This document shows positions 58,355-64,000 of a DNA stretch of 64,000 bases, in pieces; position 1 is the first letter of the stretch; each line of letters starts with the position of its first letter. The position numbers were made by a program, and so were the translations under genes. The notes under the pieces were generated by a model. That model saw only the letters and a list, made by a program, of their open reading frames with translations, did not search any database and had not been told where the DNA came from. This DNA comes from Vitrella brassicaformis. Taxonomy: Eukaryota; Sar; Vitrellaceae. The stretch covers positions 9,074 through 73,073 of the forward strand of contig CDMY01000426.1 of the NCBI GenBank assembly GCA_001179505.1, read 5' to 3'.

Positions 58355-60498
58355 CCGGCCATCATCGGCTGCGTCTTCTCGTTCCTGTCGCTCCATTTGA
58401 TGGCGCAGCTGCCCAAGCGGCTGTGGCGCCACGTCGGCGCACGTGTCACACGCCTGTTCATCAACACCTGCAACGGGGCGGAGCGCCGTTTCTGGTGCGG
58501 GCTGTCCTTCGACGCTGCCTTCAGCTTCGGGCGGCTGCTGACGCAGATCGAGTGCATCGTCATCCGGTTCCCTAGTGGCAGCTACGTCAGAATACGCATC
58601 CCACCCAGCTCGTGCGGGCGGACATCTTCAGGACCGTCGATTCGCTACTCGAGAATTCTTATTCGCCGAGGGGCCGACATTGTGACAGCGTTGGTGGAAG
58701 GGCACTGCGACCGGCAGAGAGGTCAGGCGGCACGAAGCACACTCGAGTCAATCGAGTTCAGCACCTCCCAGTTGAGGCTGAGCCTCGACGATGATGAGTA
58801 CGACCAGGCCGAGTCTGTGTGGCAGCATGCGGCCCTCGCCCCTCCCCTCGACACGCCCCCTACTCTGCATTCCCTCACATCCATCTCGGGCTTCGGCGAG
58901 CATGACTTTATGCCAGCGTCTTTCTACCGCCAGGATCGACATTGGCAGCTTCCGTCCCTCCAGAGACTGCAAACACTGGCAGACCGCCCTTCAGACAGGG
59001 ATGGGCAGCCGTGTTGGGGCGTGCCGCGGTTGCTGCTGCGGGCGTGTCGGAGCCTGCGGGAGGTGGATATGGCGATGCCGCCTGGTCATGTGGCCGAGGC
59101 CTTGGCGGAGATACCTATAGCACAGGATGGGCAGCCTGGCCCCCTGTCGCAGCTGCAGGATATCGGCCCTCTCATCTGCATGCATCACCATCCTGTCGAT
59201 GTCATCACTGCCGGGTACAACGCCGGATGCACTATCATTCCACCGGACGAGTGGGCGGCGGGGGTGGGGCGTCTGCAGGTATGCGCGTACAGAAGAAACA
59301 AAGCAGAGAGGACCGTGTGTGTCTTTGTACGATGTTTCTCGTCACCGCCGTTTGTCGTTTGTAGGGCGTGCTTGTCGCTCGGGGGTGCCGTTCGATCAAG
59401 AGCGTCACTGTCGACCTTGGATGGCATGAGCCCGTCGACAGCAGCATGTTCGAAGCGCTGTCGGCCATCGAGGCCTTCACACGCACAGTGTGTGAGCGCG
59501 CCAGCGTCCCCGTCCACATATATCGACATCCAGACAGGGGAGTCCTTTCCGGATCTGGACCCCCTTGATCCAGACGACCGCCTGCTCTTCGACCTCTCCC
59601 TCCTCTGCGACGTGCCCGTCCACCCCGTCGCCTCTCCCTTCGTCCGGAGGCACCTTCTCCAGATGGCGGCAGACGTGTCGAAGGTGTCCTTCCTCATCCA
59701 ACCACAGCATGTGACGGCTCCCCTTGACACACCCACCCCCGCTGCCAAGGCCCTCGCACAGGCCATGAGGTTCCCCAAAGCGACCAGTGTCAAGGTCATC
59801 GACTTCCCAGATATGGAGGAGCTCGAGGCCGACACGCCGCCGCCCGACCCGCTCGTGATCGACGAGCTGCCTGACGCTGCCTTTCCCACGGCATCGCGCC
59901 TCACGATTGGCAGGAGCTTGGGCAGCGTCATAGAGCGTAAGCTGGTGACCAAGATGCCTGTTCTGGCAAAGATCGAGATCGGTGGCTCATGGGAACTTGT
60001 CGAGACGAGTGAGGGGGTACCAGAGGCGGATGCGGTGAGGGTGCTGGAAGCAGTGGGTGCGGACAGGCACCTGGATCTCTTTCGTGTTGATGACTCTTGC
60101 TTTGTCACGGGTGTGGGTGAGGGCGGCGTGACGTGGGGCGAGAGGACTGACGAGCTGCCCAGCATGGAGAAGCTGGAGCTTAGTGTGGAAGGTGAACCGC
60201 ACTGCACCCAAACTGCACATTCTGCATGTCATCTCTCTCTGTTTGGGTGCGTGCAGTTCCCGAGCATCTGGCTGACAGCGATGCTGCTGGTGAGTTTGGC
60301 ATTACCTGCGTCAGGTCGCTGCTCAAGATTCGCGGCCTCAAGGAACTCGCCTTAGAGCCGCGCCCCTGGAGCGCCTTCGCGCGGCTCGTGCAGGAGAGGA
60401 GACATGGGGACAGCATCGAGGGCGTCCCGGGCCGATTCGTCATAGGGTGGCGCAGGGGAGGCAGCCTTGTGCTCAAGCCTCAACATGAAGACACCTGA
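58189..60498 (+). CDS. Lineage-specific F-box-like/leucine-rich family member C
   Basis: Exon 1 58189-58272 (84 nt; MSEAAASSSTKTSHSVDLDA, then FARQF), phase-0 intron 58273-58354. Exon 2 begins PAIIGCVFSFLSLHLMAQLP (F-box-like), then NGAERRFWCGL, LLTQIECIVIRFPSG, ARSTLESIEFSTSQLRLSL, LPSLQRLQTLADRPSD and PLSQLQDIGPLICMHHHP. After an intron (about 59279-59364): GVLVARGCRSIKSVTVDLGW. A frame change near 59490 is restored if a 44-nt GTGTGA...CCAG intron is removed (AFTRT joining TGESFPDLDPLDPDD); otherwise it is a frameshift. The long exon to 60191 has ASRLTIGRSLG and MPVLAKIEIGGSW, and the last exon (from about 60257) VPEHLADSDAAGEFG to KPQHEDT, stop 60496-60498. Leu-rich strands alternate as in irregular LRR folds. 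Function unknown; F-box would suggest an SCF adaptor. Confidence 0.7.
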
Positions 60499-61935
60499 TG
60501 GAGGGAGGACGACATATATGTCGATGCGACGACTGTGCTTCTGTTTCTTGCAATGGTATTGTGTGTATTGTGCGTATGTCGTTTCAGGTGGTCCACTGCT
60601 CAGCTGGCCGAGCTCTTTGCAGTCTAGACCAGTGCATTGATTGTGTGGCGAACATTCATTCATTCATTCATGGATTCGTTGATTGTCCTGACCCGTACGT
60701 GCGAACATCAATGCGTCTCTGCAGCTGCTGTGTATCCATAGACACACTCACTCCTAAGTAAGTACTCACGTGAGTCAGTCCATAAATGCAGCCAATCATT
60801 CACCCAGCCACCGCCGAGCCACCCGTGTGTTGCTTCACGAATCAGCCGCATTAGGCACACGGTCAGACGAAGGACAAGGTTGGAGAGATAAAAGCCTGGA
60901 TGGACACCCTCCATCACCCAGCCACCGCCCAGCCACCCGTGTGTTGCTTCACGAATCAGCCGCATTAGTCACACGGTCAGACGAAGGACAAGGTTGGAGA
61001 GATAAAAGCCTGGATGGACACCCTCCATCACCCGCACCAACCAACACATGCACACACACACAGACAGACAGACACAAACCGATCATTGTGTGTGTGGCTG
61101 GCTGGCTGGCTGGCTGGGGATAACGTGAAAAACTGCCCGCACGCCTTCCTCGCTGTATATGTTACTTCAGTCAAATGAATGAATGAATTGATATCACATC
61201 ACGGTCACGAAAATGAATAGAAAAGGGCTCACCCACCGGTGGATGCGCCCTCCCTCTCTCGCCCACAGCAGGCTGCTGTCTGTGACTTGGATAGGTAGGC
61301 ATTAGACAGACACACACGACATGAATGAGCAGAGAGACAGACGGACAGACAGAGACGCACGAACACATGAATGGGTAGATAGCCACGTGGGCAGGCAGGC
61401 AGGCTGGCAGGCAGACCGACACGAACGGTTAGATAAACGGACGTGCATACGCCTCAGTCATGATGTGTGTGCACATTCAGATATACAGACACACAACACG
61501 ATGTGGCGTTGCTTGCTACATCTACAGGGGAGACAAGGAGAGAGGGAGAGAGAGAGAGACGACACGTGCCATCCCTCAGCCATCCAGAGGCCTTGTCTGC
61601 CCGAATGCCGTTACAGAGCCATGCAATAACAAGGATGAGGATGATAAAGTACACACACATACCATACACAGACATCCAGCCATTCGCACGTTCGTATCTA
61701 CGCGCGCCACCCCAGCAGCCAGGCAGCCATGCCACCCATGCCACCCGACCGACCGCCATCCACCAAAATGATCATAAAAGACACCTAGCGGCAGAATTAA
61801 GACCGTACGCTCTTCTTGACTATCGCCATTTCCATGTCTGCAGCCCGGCTCATAAAATTCCCGCTACGCGGCGATCCATCCATCCATCCATGTAGGTGAA
61901 AAAAGGAAACAGCGGCTGGCGTGCTCCCCTCTCTC
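60499..61935. other. 1.4-kb convergent interval with a 114-bp tandem duplication and simple repeats
   Basis: Between member C and the NHL-BTB gene. Besides the 114-bp duplication it has ATTC repeats (60654-60670), GGCT/CTGG repeats (61099-61116), CAGG repeats and a GA-rich tract (61533-61560). No credible gene. Confidence 0.5.
60801..61028. repeat. Two-copy 114-bp tandem duplication
   Basis: Unit 60801-60914 is repeated at 60915-61028 with two base differences (CCGAG/CCCAG and TAGGCAC/TAGTCAC). Each unit begins CACCCAGCCACCGCC and ends GGATGGACACCCTCCAT. The period is divisible by three but I see no gene here. Confidence 0.95.
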
Positions 61936-64000
61936 TCAAGGGAGCAGCTTCTTCAGCAGCAGCTGCCGCTTCAGCTCAGGCTGGGTATCAAACACCATCA
62001 TCAACTGACACACACACACACACACACACACATGGGCAGAGAGAGAGCGAGAGATACAGACGTGCGTCATTTGGCTTACGTGCTCATGGTCTTCCAGCAG
62101 CTCCGGCAGGTGGTCGCTGATGACTCCAAGGCACTGCTTCCTCAGCTCGTCAAAAGCCGCGTCGTCCCGCTGCTTGGATGCGAACACCCACCACGACACC
62201 GCCTGCAGCGCAATCGACGACGGCGGACCGCCGTCACACGACACCACACCGGTGGTCGACCGGCCCCTCACGCAAATGTCCGTCGACGAGCCAGACGTCG
62301 ACCGGTAGACCGTCGTGCATGACGAGAATATGCCGCCAGTGGTCCTTCTGGGTGTGAGTGAGGGGGGCGTGGAATGGCTGCTGGTAAGCAGGGCTGCCGT
62401 GGAAATGGACGAGGGGAGTGTGTGAGGGGCGGTGGCGACGGTGGCCAGGAGCTCGCCCATGGCACGGACGCACCGGTCCACCAGCTTGTCGAGCATCAGA
62501 CGGTGGGCCAGCATCAGCACATCCAACACCTGCACACACACAGACACACACATTCACACACACAAGACACGTGTGTCTGTCTGGTTGGTCTGGCGGTCGA
62601 TATGAGTGCGTGAGTGGATGGGTGACCTCGTCAGGCCGTGGGTCGTATTCGTTGGTGTAGATAAAGGCCAAGACGCCCTGCATGGCCGTCGGGGTCGTGT
62701 CGCGGATCTCTATCGCCCGTTTGCCCTTCTCGTTGAGCGCCGTGCAGAAGAGGCCGCGGAAGAAGTCACACCGAGCGGCGAGGATGGCTCGGTGCACGGG
62801 GAACCTGACAGACACCAGCAAACAAGGTGTGAGTGTGCGAGGCTGCGACACCATTTGTTGATGGATGCACTCACGTGTGCCCGTCCACTTCGAGTTCCAT
62901 ATCGGACAGGTCAGTGTCTACACACACACGCGCAGAGAGAATGCACAATCGACACCGTCTGCGAGCCCATGTCGGTCATCCCCTCCCTCTCTGTCTGACC
63001 TCCGAGGAGCCTGCCAACGCAGAAGTCGTCCCTGCCTCGCCCGAGGAAGCCCTCCTTCTTTGGGTGGGGGCGCGCCGCCAACGGCAGAAACCGGACACTC
63101 CACTTCTTGGGGCTGTTGGGGTGCGCGTCCACCACCCACATGTTGCCGAACGGATCTATCGTCAACCTGCACCCAGCCACGCACACACATGCGCTATCTC
63201 CTTTCGTCCCTCTGTTTGAGTGTATCTGTGTGGCGTACGCGTAGGGTCCTTCAAATGCAGCAGCGGTCGCCACGCCGTCGCAGCTCTCGATGCGCCCGTC
63301 GCCGGCCAGAGTCCTCACATTGCCGCAGGGCGACACGCACCGGATGCGGGCGTTGAGCGAGTCGGCCACGTAGATGTACCCCGACTGGTCCACACACAAA
63401 TCCTGATGGACTCAAGACACAGCAAAAGTGAGCAAATGGCATGGATGAGTGCGTATGTGTGTCGGTGCCTCGGCTGCCTGCTGACCCTGGGGCAGTTGAA
63501 CTTGGCCTTGACGCCGAAACCATCGCTGAATCCCTCCTCCTGCCCGCCCGCCAGTGTGGTCACCTGCCTGGTGAGCGGGTCGATCCGCCTGATGGCGCTG
63601 CCGCAGCCCATGTCCATGACGTACACCGTCCCTCCGCCCACACCCGCCCCTCGCGGGTCGACACAGATGGCCTGCGGGCAGATGAAGGACGCCTCGGTGC
63701 CTTTGCCGTCCAGCCGCTCCAGCCGCCCTGAGCCTGCCAGGACCGTCATCTGGCCCGTGTGGTCGATTCGGTAGATGATGCGGGCAACTGAATGCAGGAA
63801 GAGAGAACACGCCATGCAATGCAGTGAGAGAGCGGTGTTTGTTCCCGTGCGTCTGTGTGCGCGTACCAGGGTCGGCAACGTATATGACGTCCCTATCGTG
63901 TGCAACGGTGGTGACGGCGACACGCACAGGAGCGCCCCCCGATAGCAGCGAGGCGAACGGCGCCAGGGACGTCCCTCTCGTATGGATGACGAGCGACCGT
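61936..64000 (-). CDS. NHL-repeat / BTB-domain protein, 5' end outside window
   Basis: Reading right to left, exons encode NHL-type beta-propeller blades: VAHDRDVIYVADPG, ARIIYRIDHTGQMTVLAGSG, AICVDPRGAGVGGGTVYVMD, IRRIDPLTRQVTTLAGG, DQSGYIYVADSLNARIRCV, NVRTLAGDG and LTIDPFGNMWVVDAHP. Then DTDLSDMELEVDGH and a BTB/POZ domain: FPVHRAILAARCDFFRGLF, REIEIRDTT-like 'AIEIRDTTPTAMQGVLAFIY', EYDPRPDE and VLDVLMLAHRLMLDKLVDRC. A Ser/Thr-rich insert and a BACK-like helical end follow (LRKQCLGVISDHLPELLEDH; QPELKRQLLLKKLLP), stop at 61938-61936. BTB domains dimerise and can recruit cullin-3; NHL propellers bind proteins or RNA. This order suggests a Cul3 substrate adaptor. The start lies beyond 64000. 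Confidence 0.85.
62008..62032 (-). repeat. Intronic (TG)n on the coding strand
   Basis: (AC)12 on the plus strand, (TG)12 on the strand of the NHL-BTB gene, ending directly before its last exon (LMMVFDTQ). Confidence 0.85.

Noticed and set aside
60770-61123. 117-codon open frame with a 38-residue repeat
   Set aside because: Produced by the 114-bp tandem duplication (period divisible by three) in non-coding sequence; no start context, domains or splice partners.
1-64000. tRNA, rRNA, snRNA genes or transposon open frames
   Set aside because: I looked for tRNA B-box-like motifs, reverse transcriptase or transposase motifs and long terminal repeats by eye and saw none I could support; a tRNA or Infernal scan would be decisive.

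Overview
This is nuclear DNA from an intron-dense, GC-rich protist. Almost every gene is split into many short exons by small GT-AG introns, and the 3' ends of those introns are very often built from (TG)n. There are no bacterial-style operons. The gene set (RanBP1, the Dbp10/DDX54 nucleolar helicase, a GPR1/FUN34/YaaH acetate transporter, LRR plus cysteine-rich plus multi-TM receptors, NHL-BTB proteins) and the compact TG-rich intron style suggest an alveolate or stramenopile-grade alga. My best guess is a chromerid such as Vitrella brassicaformis. That is inference from style, not a database match.

Layout. 0-3.4 kb: secreted type-B carboxylesterase (-), open at the left edge. 3.5-4.8 kb: acetate/succinate transporter (+), divergent from the esterase across 112 bp. 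5.1-7.6 kb: unknown multi-pass membrane protein (+). 8.0-9.7 kb: unknown protein with an ER-type signal and possible plastid leader (+). 10.5-13.0 kb: ankyrin-repeat protein (+). 13.4-15.3 kb: UIM / coiled-coil / RING protein (+). 15.6-20.1 kb: Dbp10/DDX54 helicase (+). 20.7-22.5 kb: unknown protein with a weak F-box-like core (-). 23.5-26.6 kb: two-RRM nucleolin-like protein with poly-Ala and a SAM-like tail (+). 27.8-28.6 kb: small nuclear protein (-). 29.0-30.1 kb: RanBP1 (+).

31.1-33.9, 42.7-45.0 and 58.2-60.5 kb hold three diverged members of one family not recognised by me (F-box-like N-terminus, leucine-rich body). At least two of them carry reading-frame lesions in this assembly. 34.1-42.1 kb: giant LRR / cysteine-rich / multi-TM receptor (+) with tandemly duplicated LRR exons. 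45.5-46.4 kb: weak small secreted acidic protein (+). 46.9-55.9 kb: very large type I membrane protein (-). 56.2-57.9 kb: chimeric gene in which an exon and intron shared with the 58.2 kb family member are spliced to a GC-rich calpain-like cassette (+). 61.9-64.0 kb: NHL-BTB protein (-), open at the right edge.

The most unusual signals are: (i) the exon-1/intron-1 copy in front of two unrelated bodies at 56.2 and 58.2 kb, one of them bacterial-looking; (ii) broken reading frames in the lineage-specific family (exact 32-bp tandem duplication; in-frame TAG); (iii) strand-specific (TG)n at intron 3' ends; (iv) candidate micro-introns of 44-59 nt that exactly restore frame; (v) local direct duplications in the non-coding gaps. 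Exon structures were inferred by eye. Gene ends are firm where a stop or ATG is named, while internal boundaries are approximate unless stated.
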